Shown here: positions 7,263 to 15,179 of the stretch, one piece after another
Numbering within the stretch: position 1 is the first letter of the stretch
Layout of the letters: each line of letters opens with the position of its first letter
Source of the DNA: Christensenella sp. UBA3770
GTDB taxonomy: Bacteria > Bacillota > Clostridia > Christensenellales > CAG-1252
Length of the DNA stretch: 15,868 bases
Reading direction: 5' to 3'
Assembly (NCBI GenBank): GCA_002371075.1
Contig: DFFS01000053.1
Location: 1 to 15,868 of the forward strand
Made by a program: the position numbers and the translations under genes
The notes under the pieces: model-generated
The model's input: the letters and a program-made list of their open reading frames with translations, nothing else
Database searches by the model: none
Told to the model about the DNA's origin: nothing

Positions 7263-7967
7263 CTACTCTATGACCATTGAATCGAAGTCGATGGGTTTGA
7301 CAAGCCTTTTCCAAAGGAGGAAAAGCGCCGTGTTTGCCGCCAAGCGCCTAATCTCGTTGCGCGAACCCTCAAACCTACACTCCGTCGCCGAACAATTGAT
7401 CTCGTCCGCTACGGCGATATAGACGAGCCCGACCGGTTTTTCTTCACTGCCGCCGCCCGGCCCTGCAATCCCCGTCGTCGAGACCGCAAAGTTGACGCCC
7501 TCACGCATGAGTCCCGTCGCCATTTGACATGCCACCTCGCGTGAAACCGCTCCGAACATATTTATCGTTGTGGGATTCACCCCCAACCTAACCGTTTTTG
7601 CACGGTTGGAATAACTGACGATGCCCTCCATAAAGCAATCGCTGCATCCCGGCACTTCCACAAGGTCGGATGCAATGAGTCCGCCCGTACAACTTTCCGC
7701 AACGGATAGCGTTTGATTGTAAAGACGCAAGCGCTCCAACACCGTTTCTGCAAGAGTGCCGTCGCATTCACGATAGACGCAGCCGGTAAACAGCGAATAA
7801 ACGCGGAAAGCCATCTCTTCCTTGCTTGCGTCCTCAGCGGTCAAAACCAGCTTTGCGTCACGGCAAGTTTCCTCCACCGAAAGGGGAGTCAAACCTCCCT
7901 CGGAGAGGGTCTTGCGGACTTCCTGCTCGGTAAAACCGAATATCTTAAAGGTCAGTTTCTCAAGCAT
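7263..7967 (-). CDS. cinA: CinA-type nicotinamide-nucleotide amidohydrolase lacking the N-terminal domain
   Basis: Protein of 234 residues. The C-terminal domain (about 72-225) is the PncC amidohydrolase, which converts NMN to nicotinate mononucleotide and ammonia in the pyridine nucleotide cycle. Seen are [14 protein letters not shown] (87-100) with the probable active-site serine, [15 protein letters not shown] (116-130), [11 protein letters not shown] (163-173), KPVGLVYIA (177-185) and GSRNEIRR (201-208). Residues 1-70 ([13 protein letters not shown], then [13 protein letters not shown]) match the small middle domain of full CinA, not its start. The N-terminal COG1058 (molybdopterin-binding-like) domain of about 170 residues is absent, and no trace of it lies upstream. 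The start is sound: GGAGG precedes ATG at 7967 by about 9 bases, and the gene overlaps the pgsA stop by 8 bases. It therefore looks like a deliberate short form rather than a broken gene. It lies between pgsA and recA, the usual cinA position. Confidence 0.88.
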   Translation of the reverse strand: MLEKLTFKIFGFTEQEVRKTLSEGGLTPLSVEETCRDAKLVLTAEDASKEEMAFRVYSLFTGCVYRECDGTLAETVLERLRLYNQTLSVAESCTGGLIASDLVEVPGCSDCFMEGIVSYSNRAKTVRLGVNPTTINMFGAVSREVACQMATGLMREGVNFAVSTTGIAGPGGGSEEKPVGLVYIAVADEINCSATECRFEGSRNEIRRLAANTALFLLWKRLVKPIDFDSMVIE

Positions 7968-8529
7968 CTTGTTTGTCCTCCGAAAACACCGAGCGGTTTT
8001 TGACGATATAGTTGACGCCGGAAATCACCGTAAAGAGGAAAGCCAGCGCAAACACAACGTTACCGACGATCTTTACGGCAAGATGGAATTCCGAGATCAT
8101 CATGAGAGGGATCGCCGTGTTCAAAAGAGCTGTTTTGATCTTGCCGAACTTATCCGCGGCAAGAACCACACCCTTGTGTGCCGCGATCGTGCGGAATGCG
8201 CCGATCAGCACCTCCCTGCCGACGATGATCGCCGTAAGGATCACGCCGACGGGCGGATTGAAAAACATCATTGCGTTGCCATTTGCCGCCTCCATGATCA
8301 ACAGGGTGCAAGCAAGAACTTTGTCCGCAATGGGGTCAAGAAGTTTGCCGAGATCGGTCACTTGATCCCTCTTTCGAGCGATGCGTCCGTCGATCATATC
8401 GGTAAGCGCCGCCGCCACAAAGAGAAGCGCCGCCGCAAGGTAATGGAATGGGAAAACCACGTAAAAAAGCGCCACGACCAATGGGATCGCAAGTATTCTT
8501 GATATGGTCAATTTGGTTGGCAAATTCAT
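7960..8529 (-). CDS. pgsA: CDP-diacylglycerol-glycerol-3-phosphate 3-phosphatidyltransferase
   Basis: Integral membrane enzyme that makes phosphatidylglycerol phosphate from CDP-diacylglycerol and glycerol 3-phosphate, the committed step to phosphatidylglycerol. The protein has 189 residues, the usual size. The CDP-alcohol phosphotransferase signature is complete: D44, D47, G48, A51, R52, G61, D65 and D69 in LTDMIDGRIARKRD and GKLLDPIADK. Membrane segments are evident at about 7-28, 30-43, 72-88, 90-110 and 130-175. The N-terminus MNLPTKLTISRI is typical of PgsA. ATG at 8529 overlaps the rimO stop as ATGA, with GGGAG about 7 bases upstream. Other members of the CDP-alcohol family share the signature, but the length, the N-terminus and the position before cinA and recA favour PgsA. 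Confidence 0.92.
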   Translation of the reverse strand: MNLPTKLTISRILAIPLVVALFYVVFPFHYLAAALLFVAAALTDMIDGRIARKRDQVTDLGKLLDPIADKVLACTLLIMEAANGNAMMFFNPPVGVILTAIIVGREVLIGAFRTIAAHKGVVLAADKFGKIKTALLNTAIPLMMISEFHLAVKIVGNVVFALAFLFTVISGVNYIVKNRSVFSEDKQDA

Positions 8530-9848
8530 TTTTTACTCCCAAGGACCCGTCCGTACAAGTCCAGTTTTTTTGTCTTTTCGATATAAACGGAGTAGCTTTC
8601 TCCGATCTCCACCGGCGCCGTCGAGGTGAAAAACACCTTGGCGTCCACGTCGGGACAAAGCCTTTCGGTGTGACCGTAAAAGGCTTGTTTATCGTAATCG
8701 ATGCCGTCGTAGGTAACCGTAACGACCTGTCCGATCACTGCCTTTGCTTTTTGCTCTGCAATCAAAGACTGCGTTGCGATGGCTTTTTTTAGCCTCTCTT
8801 TCTTTACGGCGGAGGGAACTTGCCCCTTCATTCGCGCGGCGGGGGTGCCGTCCTCTTTGGAGTAAGCAAAGAACCCCACGCTGTCAAGCCGCATCTCGTT
8901 AAGGAAAGAGATCAATTCTTCAAACTCTTCCTCCGTTTCCTGCGGGAAGCCCACCATAAAGGTGGAACGAATGGCAATGCCGCTTTGTTTAGAACGAATG
9001 TACGCGATCCGATCTTTCAAGGTTGCCTGCGTATCGCGACGATTCATGCGTTTCAACACGCCGTCAGCCGCGTGTTGCATCGGCATATCTATGTATTTTG
9101 CGATCTTCGGCTCGGCGTCGATATAATCAATGAGCTCGTCCGTACACTGATCGGGATAGCAGTACAACAAACGGATCTTTTGGACCGGAAGCTCGGTGAG
9201 CGCGTGCAGCAACTCGATCAAGCGCGGTTTGCCATAAAGGTCCACGCCGTAGCGGGTGACGTCCTGCGCGACGAGGATCAACTCTTTCACGCCCTGCTCC
9301 ACAAGCGCCGTAGCTTCTTTTACAAGCGCCTCGATCGGGGTGCTTTTGTAGCCGCCGCGAATGGCTGGAATGGCGCAGAATGTGCATCTGTTGTCGCATC
9401 CGTCCGAGACCTTTAAGTAAGCGTAGTGATACGGCGTGGTGATCACGCGGTCAAGCCCTGCCGCTCTTCCCTCAGCGCCTGTCAACACAACCTTTTCCCC
9501 TTTTTCCAAACGGGAAAGCACTTGTCCGATCCTGTCGTAACAGGTGTTGTCGATCAAAGCGTCCGCTTCCTTGAGCCCGTCTGCCGCCGTAAGCTCGGAC
9601 AAATAGCGCATGGGCAAGCAACCCGCAACGATCAGATACTTGACGTTTTTGTGCGAGCGTACCTCAAAGATCGTATCCAAACTCTCCTTGACGGCGCTTT
9701 GCAAAAAAGCGCAGGTGTTTACGACGACGGCGTCCGCCTCATCCAAGCTGTTTACGATCTGATGACCTGCTTGAACGACATAGCCGAGCAAGCGCTCGGT
9801 GTCAACGCGGTTTTTATCGCATCCGAGTGAGATCGCGCCTACTTTCAT
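8526..9848 (-). CDS. rimO: Ribosomal protein uS12 methylthiotransferase RimO
   Basis: Radical SAM enzyme that adds a methylthio group to a conserved aspartate of ribosomal protein uS12. The protein has 440 residues. The N-terminal UPF0004 domain carries three cluster cysteines: C10 in ISLGCDKNRVDTE, C46 in NTCAF and C77 in VAGCLPMRY. The radical SAM motif is CDNRCTFC with C151, C155 and C158, followed by AIPAIRGGYKS. AQDVTRYGVDLYG (194-206), DMPMQHAADGVLKRMNRR and STFMVGFPQET follow. A TRAM domain occupies about 370-440. SLGCDKN and the AQDxTxYG motif favour RimO over its tRNA-modifying relatives MiaB and MtaB. ATG at 9848 overlaps the ftsK stop as ATGA; a GAGGGGG ribosome site lies about 10 bases upstream. 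Its stop overlaps pgsA in the same way. Confidence 0.94.
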   Translation of the reverse strand: MKVGAISLGCDKNRVDTERLLGYVVQAGHQIVNSLDEADAVVVNTCAFLQSAVKESLDTIFEVRSHKNVKYLIVAGCLPMRYLSELTAADGLKEADALIDNTCYDRIGQVLSRLEKGEKVVLTGAEGRAAGLDRVITTPYHYAYLKVSDGCDNRCTFCAIPAIRGGYKSTPIEALVKEATALVEQGVKELILVAQDVTRYGVDLYGKPRLIELLHALTELPVQKIRLLYCYPDQCTDELIDYIDAEPKIAKYIDMPMQHAADGVLKRMNRRDTQATLKDRIAYIRSKQSGIAIRSTFMVGFPQETEEEFEELISFLNEMRLDSVGFFAYSKEDGTPAARMKGQVPSAVKKERLKKAIATQSLIAEQKAKAVIGQVVTVTYDGIDYDKQAFYGHTERLCPDVDAKVFFTSTAPVEIGESYSVYIEKTKKLDLYGRVLGSKK

Positions 9849-12800
9849 CTCGACTCATCCCCCTCGATGCCGTCCTCACCGTACAGCTGATAATACTCGT
9901 CCAACGTGATGATGACCTGACGGGATTTGTTGCCCGCTTCCGCCGGACCGAGATAGCCGCGTTCCGACATATCCGCCACGATCCTTGCCGCCCTGCCGTA
10001 GCCGATGCGGTACTTGATCTGCAATTTGGAAATGGAGGCTTGTCCGCTGTTGATAAAGTACAGAAGCGCCGAACCGAACAAGGGATCCTCCCCGTCGCCA
10101 TCGGCATCCGTTTCCTCCCCTTTCGTCGCTTCCTGCGGGGTTTCCTTTTCCGATTGGATCACCCGCTCCGCTTCGTTGTCGTAGCGAGCGTCGTTGTGCT
10201 CTTTGATAAAGGAAACGATGGGTCCGATCTCATCGTTGATGTACGGACCTTGCAAACGAATGGGGTCACCCCCCTCGGGCGGCATATACAGCATATCGCC
10301 GTTTCCGAACAGCGACTCCGCCCCGCCGCGATCCAAGATGGTCTTGGAATCGGTAAACGAGGTAACTTTGAACGCGATCCTCGTGGGAATGTTGTTTTTG
10401 ATCGTGCCCGTGATGACGTCCACGGACGGGCGTTGGGTAGCGATGACAAGGTGGATACCCGCAGCGCGCGCTTTGGCGGTGATGCGGCTGATCTTTTCTT
10501 CCACCTCACGCTTTGCCGCAAGCATCAAATCCGCCATTTCGTCCACGATAAAGACGATGTAGTAAAGACCCTTTTCGCCCTTTTTCTTTTGCATGGCGTT
10601 GTATTCGCCCAAGTTGCGGCAACCGTTCTCACCCAAAAGTTGATAGCGGCGCTCCATCTCGTTGACCGCCCAGTTCAAAGCGTTTACCGCCTTGTCCGTT
10701 TCGGTAACGGTGCTGGGCATCAACATGTGCGGCATGTCTTTATAGACCGAAAGCTCCACTTTCTTGGGGTCGACCATAATAAAGCGAACGAATTCCGGCG
10801 AATAGTGATACATGATGCTTGTGATCATCACGTTGAGCGCCACGCTCTTGCCGCTTCCCGTCGAACCTGCGACCAAAAGGTGCGGCATCTTTAATAGATC
10901 GCCGTAAATCGCCTTGCCGCTGACGTTGACGCCGATTGCAAAGTACAACTTGCCCTCCTTGGTAAAGTCGGGAGAGTTGATGATGGAGCGCAACCCGACC
11001 ATAGAGGTCTTAAGGTTGGGCACTTCGATACCCACCGCGTCCAATCCGGGCACGGAGGGGATGATCCTGATGTTCTTTTCCACCTTTAACTTGCGCTTGA
11101 TGTCCTTTTCAAGCGGCGTAAGCTTGTTGACGGACATGTTGTCCGGCAAGGTGACGGCGAATTGCGTAAACGTCGGACCCGTCTTGTGGTCCACAACTTC
11201 GGAATTGATGTGGAATGAGGCAAGCGCCGCGACAAGATCCCTGCCGCGCTCCTCCACGTCCTCGTCGTCTTGAATGGTCGGATACTCGGTAAGCAAACTC
11301 ACGGGCGGGGGCGTATAGGGACGTGCGGGCGGAAGCTCGGGCTCCTTTTCCTCCATGATCTGATCAATGTTGATTTGTTTGACCTTTTTGGGGTCGATAT
11401 AGGAGCTTTCGCTGTTTTGCGTGCGATGTGTGCCACCGATATCCGAACGCGGCTTGCGCGTGGAGTGCGGCGCGAGCGCATCCTCCTCGGGTGCGGGCGC
11501 AGGCGGCTTAGTCGCCGCTGCGGCAGGCTCCGTAAACGTCACTTGCGGCTTGGGTGCCGGCGTCTCAACGGGCGCCATATAGGAGGACTCACGCGGGGTG
11601 ATCGTGGGCGTCACGGGAGGACGGAAATCAACCTGAGGACGCTCTTCCTCTTCCATGACGGACGGCTCATCCACCACTTCGGGCGCTTCCTGCGCGGGCT
11701 CGTCAAAACGCTCGGGCGCGGGCTTTTGCTCGTAAATGGGGCGATCTTCCCCAATGAAAGCGTTGCGTTTGGGTTGCATGGCGTCCCCTTCCCTTTCACG
11801 CAAACGTTGCAGATCGGACATGTTTTCAATGATGCCGTCCAGCCTGGGCGTCGACCTTACGTAAGTGTCCTTTTGATCATTGGCGGGACGCTCGGGCGCA
11901 GGCGCGGGAGCGGGCTCGGACGCGGAAGGCTCTTCCATCTTGGAAAGATCAAACCGCGGCTCCTCGGGGAGACGGGACAAAGCATCGTCACCGTACAGCG
12001 TGCGATTGGCTTGTGCGCGCTCCTCGGCGTATCTTCTGACAAAGGCGGGAATGTCGTCAGAGGCGGGATCCTCCTCCGACAGCGGATCATAGTCGCTATG
12101 GGGAACGGCGTAAGAATAGTCGTCGTAACCCTTTTCACGGTCGCCATCCGGCGCCCTGCCGCCAAACACGTCAAACTGTGTGGGTTGCGGCTCGGGGATC
12201 ACACCCTCCGGCATACCCAACGGATGGGTGTCGGTGTAATCGAAAAACTCCGGCTCGGCACCTTTCTTTGCGAAAAAGCCTTTTTGTTTGATCTTTTGCG
12301 CATCCTTTTGCCCGGGACGGACGCTGTCAACGTACAAACGTAACCCACCCTCTTTGGTAACTTTAGCGCGAGCGGGCTTTTGCTCCTTGCGCTTTGGCGC
12401 AGAAGCAGTGTCCTCCTCCTTTGTGCCGCGCATCATCGGAAGAAGCGCGATAAACAAAATCACAAAGAAAAGAACGGCGACGGCGATCGCCGAATACTTG
12501 CCCATCAAAGACAACAGCGGATATGACGGCAACGAGAAAAGCCAGCCGCCGCTTGTACCGATGCCCGCGTTATAGCACGCGCCCGCGTATGAAGAAAAAG
12601 ATGCGGAGGCGAGCTCATTAAACTCCGCATAGGAAGTGACGACGTGCAAATAGACAAGGAAAATCACCGAAAGCAAAACGATAAAGACCAGCGTCCTTGC
12701 TTTGGGTGCTTTTTTAAAGATATGTAACCTGACCAAAAGGAAAACGAGGATCGCGACCGAAACGAGAGCATACCCCATAAAGCCCAATGCCCCGAGGAAA

Positions 12801-12937
12801 AAGCCCTTTAGGTTGCCGCCAAAGAGTCCGATCATCGAAAGCAACGCGAAAAGCAGCGCCGCGAAAACGATCAATGGGATCAAGACCCCGCTTTTGCTAC
12901 GCTTCTCTTTGTTTTTGTTTCCATTCTTTTCGCTCAT
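9845..12937 (-). CDS. ftsK: DNA translocase FtsK/SpoIIIE family
   Basis: Septum-located motor that pumps chromosomal DNA at division or, in spore formers, into the forespore. The protein has 1030 residues. It has four N-terminal membrane helices (about 17-40, 47-70, 82-104, 147-167), then a long low-complexity linker rich in Pro, Glu, Ala and Asp (about 171-545). The motor follows: alpha and beta RecA-like domain with VVDHKTGPTFTQFAV (581-595), Walker A LVAGSTGSGKSVALN (688-702), DPKKVELSVY, Walker B YIVFIVDEMADLM (793-805) and HLVIATQRPSVDVITG (829-844). The C-terminal gamma winged helix (about 951-1015), with QIKYRIGYGRAARIVADM, is the part that in this family reads KOPS/SRS orienting sites. 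The linker is longer than in B. subtilis SpoIIIE (787 residues in all). The start at 12937 forms an ATGA overlap with the M16 peptidase stop and has GGAG about 9 bases upstream. Sequence alone does not tell a division FtsK from a sporulation SpoIIIE. Confidence 0.96.
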   Translation of the reverse strand: MSEKNGNKNKEKRSKSGVLIPLIVFAALLFALLSMIGLFGGNLKGFFLGALGFMGYALVSVAILVFLLVRLHIFKKAPKARTLVFIVLLSVIFLVYLHVVTSYAEFNELASASFSSYAGACYNAGIGTSGGWLFSLPSYPLLSLMGKYSAIAVAVLFFVILFIALLPMMRGTKEEDTASAPKRKEQKPARAKVTKEGGLRLYVDSVRPGQKDAQKIKQKGFFAKKGAEPEFFDYTDTHPLGMPEGVIPEPQPTQFDVFGGRAPDGDREKGYDDYSYAVPHSDYDPLSEEDPASDDIPAFVRRYAEERAQANRTLYGDDALSRLPEEPRFDLSKMEEPSASEPAPAPAPERPANDQKDTYVRSTPRLDGIIENMSDLQRLREREGDAMQPKRNAFIGEDRPIYEQKPAPERFDEPAQEAPEVVDEPSVMEEEERPQVDFRPPVTPTITPRESSYMAPVETPAPKPQVTFTEPAAAATKPPAPAPEEDALAPHSTRKPRSDIGGTHRTQNSESSYIDPKKVKQINIDQIMEEKEPELPPARPYTPPPVSLLTEYPTIQDDEDVEERGRDLVAALASFHINSEVVDHKTGPTFTQFAVTLPDNMSVNKLTPLEKDIKRKLKVEKNIRIIPSVPGLDAVGIEVPNLKTSMVGLRSIINSPDFTKEGKLYFAIGVNVSGKAIYGDLLKMPHLLVAGSTGSGKSVALNVMITSIMYHYSPEFVRFIMVDPKKVELSVYKDMPHMLMPSTVTETDKAVNALNWAVNEMERRYQLLGENGCRNLGEYNAMQKKKGEKGLYYIVFIVDEMADLMLAAKREVEEKISRITAKARAAGIHLVIATQRPSVDVITGTIKNNIPTRIAFKVTSFTDSKTILDRGGAESLFGNGDMLYMPPEGGDPIRLQGPYINDEIGPIVSFIKEHNDARYDNEAERVIQSEKETPQEATKGEETDADGDGEDPLFGSALLYFINSGQASISKLQIKYRIGYGRAARIVADMSERGYLGPAEAGNKSRQVIITLDEYYQLYGEDGIEGDESR

Positions 12938-14187
12938 TTGTATATCTCCGTTAAGTCAAAATCAGTTTGCTTGCCGACGTAGCCGACACCGATTTCCTTG
13001 GTGTCGAAAAGCTGCGGGATCATAGCGTTCACGTCCGCCCGGTCCAACTGAGCCAGCGCCGCAAGGCGCAGATCCACGTCAAAGGGTTTGTTTAAAAACA
13101 AAGCGTACTTTCCGATCGTGCGCATCAAGGAAAGGCTACTTTCCGCCCCCAGCGACAAACTGCCCTTCACCTGCTGCTTTGCGCGATGGAAGCACTCTTC
13201 ATCCATGCCGCTTTGGCAAAACTCTGCGACGCACTTTTTGACAGCGCCGACTGCTTTCTTTAAGTTTTTGGGGTTTGTGCCGAGATAGATGCATTGCGCC
13301 CCGGTATCTTCATAGGTGGAAAGGTAATTGAAGACGGAATAAACCAAACCGAGCTTTTCCCTGACCTCTTGGAACAGGATGCTGCTCATGCCGCCACCGA
13401 GCGCGCAAGCGAGCACGGAAAGCCCGAGCAGGCGCGGATCGTCAAAGGCAAGGGATGGGAATGCGATCGTGAGGTTTGCCTGTTCGATCTCCTTAAAGCA
13501 GGACTGCACCCTGCCGCCGAGTTTATCGGGAATAGCAAAGGAACGCTTTGCCACCGGACGACGCGGGAAAGAAAAATACTTTAAGGCGACGTCGATTGCC
13601 TTTTCGCGCGAGATGTTGCCGCAAACCGAAACGACCACGTTATCAGCAACATAATGAGAAGAAACAAAGGACAAGACGTCGTCGCGGGTGAAACGCTCCA
13701 CGTTTGACCTAGTGCCGAGAATGTTTTTGCCAAGAGGATGATCGCCCCAAAAGGCGGAGGAACAGAGTTCCTGCGAGAGATCGTCCGGAATGTCATAGAC
13801 CATGTCGATCTCTTCCAAAATGACGCCCCGCTCCTTCTCCACCTCTTCGGCGGGGAAAACCGAGTTCATAAGGATGTCGGAAAGGATCTCCGAGCACTGA
13901 TCGACCGTGTCGTCGATGCATTGGAAATAATAGCAAGTGAGCTCTTTTGAGGTGAAAGCGTTCATGTTGGCACCCAAAGAATCCATCTCCTTGACGAGAT
14001 CGAACGCGGTGCGCGTCTTGGTGCCTTTGAACATAACGTGTTCGGTAAAATGCGCGATGCCGTTATCCGAATCCAACTCGTTCCTGCTGCCGATCTTCAC
14101 CATAACACCAAGGGAGACGGAATGGAAAAACGGAATATTTTGATAAGCCAAGCGGACGCCGTTTGGCAAAGTAATGATTTCGTTCAT
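12934..14187 (-). CDS. mlpA: M16-family zinc peptidase (MlpA/YmxG-like)
   Basis: Protein of 417 residues resembling mitochondrial processing peptidase beta. The inverted zinc motif is HFTEH (46-50), with the third ligand E126 in GVILEEIDM (121-129), 76 residues later as in active members. ANMNAFTSKE (73-82) and the late substrate-binding motif REKLGLVYSV complete the family marks, so both M16 halves are present and the enzyme should be active. No signal peptide is seen, so it is probably cytoplasmic. In B. subtilis the counterpart mlpA follows pnpA and ylxY, which matches this neighbourhood; its physiological substrate is unclear. An in-frame ATG at 14202 is possible, but it lies upstream of the predicted transcription start. 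ATG at 14187 lacks a ribosome site and coincides with the predicted +1, suggesting a leaderless mRNA. It is the first gene of the long operon and ends in an ATGA overlap with ftsK. The symbol rests on synteny plus family and is less sure than the fold. Confidence 0.9.
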   Translation of the reverse strand: MNEIITLPNGVRLAYQNIPFFHSVSLGVMVKIGSRNELDSDNGIAHFTEHVMFKGTKTRTAFDLVKEMDSLGANMNAFTSKELTCYYFQCIDDTVDQCSEILSDILMNSVFPAEEVEKERGVILEEIDMVYDIPDDLSQELCSSAFWGDHPLGKNILGTRSNVERFTRDDVLSFVSSHYVADNVVVSVCGNISREKAIDVALKYFSFPRRPVAKRSFAIPDKLGGRVQSCFKEIEQANLTIAFPSLAFDDPRLLGLSVLACALGGGMSSILFQEVREKLGLVYSVFNYLSTYEDTGAQCIYLGTNPKNLKKAVGAVKKCVAEFCQSGMDEECFHRAKQQVKGSLSLGAESSLSLMRTIGKYALFLNKPFDVDLRLAALAQLDRADVNAMIPQLFDTKEIGVGYVGKQTDFDLTEIYK

Positions 14188-14193
14188 ACAACT

Positions 14194-14222
14194 ATTATAC
14201 ATAAATACTAAATTTATGTAAA
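14194..14222 (-). promoter_or_regulatory. Promoter of the M16-ftsK-rimO-pgsA-cinA-recA-rny operon
   Basis: On the minus strand, -35 TTTACA (14222-14217) and -10 TATAAT (14199-14194) are 17 bases apart, a one-mismatch fit to the sigma-A consensus. Six bases (AGTTGT) separate the -10 from the ATG at 14187, so the usual +1 falls on the A of the start codon. It sits in the 88-bp gap to the divergent ylxY gene. Confidence 0.75.
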
Positions 14223-14275
14223 GGCGCGAGAGAAATTTTTATAAAAGTTTTTTGCCTCGCGGCATATACATCAGT

Positions 14276-15022
14276 ATGAAAAAAGTTTTGCCGAAGAGCC
14301 GCCTTTTCAAACGAACGCCCAGAAAAGTTGCCGACATTTTATCCGCTTTTGTGATCATCGTCACCGTTCTTTCGCTGTTTTTCGTCACAAAACTGACATA
14401 TAAACAAGACGAAAAGACGGTCAAAGCCTCAACCTCCTTTGGTATCTATAAAGGCAGCCAAAACAACAAGGCAGCCGCGCTGATGATCAACGTTTACGAG
14501 GGAGCGGATGTCGTTGTTCAATTTCTTGAAATTTTTCGGAATTATTCGGTAAAAGCAACCTTCTTTATCGGTGGCGTATGGGCGGAGAAAAACGCGGAGG
14601 TCATACAGAAGATCTCTGCAGAAGGACACGAGATAGGCTGTCACGGCTATTTGCACAAAGACCACAAAAAACTGTCAATAGAACAGAACAAGGAAGAGAT
14701 AGTAAAAACAAACCGATTGCTAAAGGAGATCACGGGCAAACCCGTATCCCTTTTTGCTCCGCCCTCCGGTTCGTACGGAGAAAACACCGTGGCGGCGTGC
14801 CGCGCCCTCGGACAAAAAATGATCCTTTGGACAAAGGACACGATCGATTGGCGAGACAAAGACGTAAGCCTCCTTGTCAAACGTGCAACCAAAAACATCT
14901 CCTCAGGCGACTTGATCCTGATGCACCCCAAGGAACAAACCCTCCGTGCCCTGCCTAAAATCATCGAAGCCTACCTTGCTAAGGGACTATCCCCTTTGAC
15001 AGTTTCCGAAGTGATCGGATAG
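14276..15022 (+). CDS. ylxY: YlxY-type polysaccharide deacetylase-like protein
   Basis: Protein of 248 residues with one N-terminal membrane helix (about 19-40) and a NodB/CE4 domain outside the membrane (about 65-247). The first NodB motif (usually TFDDG) is replaced by LMINVYEG (69-76), as in the YlxY sporulation group, so the normal catalytic aspartates are missing. The second motif keeps both metal histidines, H123 and H127 in GCHGYLH. APPSGSYG (161-168), WTKDTIDW (185-192) and LILMHP (213-218) complete the match. Whether such proteins deacetylate peptidoglycan is uncertain. The start is uncertain too: ATG at 14276 begins MKKVLPK before the helix, while an in-frame TTG at 14252 is possible; neither has a clear ribosome site. 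TATAAA at 14240-14245 might serve as a -10. In B. subtilis ylxY lies between pnpA and mlpA in the same direction; here it lies between the same neighbours but on the opposite strand. Confidence 0.85.
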   Translation: MKKVLPKSRLFKRTPRKVADILSAFVIIVTVLSLFFVTKLTYKQDEKTVKASTSFGIYKGSQNNKAAALMINVYEGADVVVQFLEIFRNYSVKATFFIGGVWAEKNAEVIQKISAEGHEIGCHGYLHKDHKKLSIEQNKEEIVKTNRLLKEITGKPVSLFAPPSGSYGENTVAACRALGQKMILWTKDTIDWRDKDVSLLVKRATKNISSGDLILMHPKEQTLRALPKIIEAYLAKGLSPLTVSEVIG

Positions 15023-15127
15023 TCTAATCTTCCTTAAACGATATGCCCACGGCACGAGATGTTGCAAATCGACACGATAAATGACCCTTTGGGGCGGGCA
15101 GTATTATCTCCGAAAACGATATACAAC

Positions 15128-15159
15128 TGCGTGGAACGATATGTCGTTTCCGTGACGCA
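15128..15159. repeat. Hairpin between ylxY and pnp
   Basis: TGCGT (15128-15132) pairs with ACGCA (15155-15159). Inside, GGAA-CGA (15133-15139) pairs with TCG-TTCC (15144-15151, one bulged T) around a TATG loop, with GTG unpaired on the right side. The stem includes one of three copies of the octamer AACGATAT (15037, 15115, 15135). No T-run follows on either strand, so this is not a standard terminator. A protein-binding site or an RNA structure are the alternatives. Confidence 0.5.
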
Positions 15160-15179
15160 AGTAAGATATTACCAAATAA

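Noticed and set aside
7216..7314. Longer RecA start at 7314
   Set aside because: It would overlap the end of cinA and lacks a ribosome site; ATG at 7215 has one and gives a normal RecA N-terminus.
5210..7422. Long plus-strand frames of 306 and 431 codons opposite rny and recA
   Set aside because: They are mirror frames of highly conserved genes, with low-complexity Ser- or Asp/Arg-rich translations and no family resemblance.
9827..12343. Plus-strand frames of 355 and 357 codons opposite ftsK
   Set aside because: Antisense to the FtsK motor and linker; composition (His, Arg and Gly excess) reflects the opposite strand's codon use.
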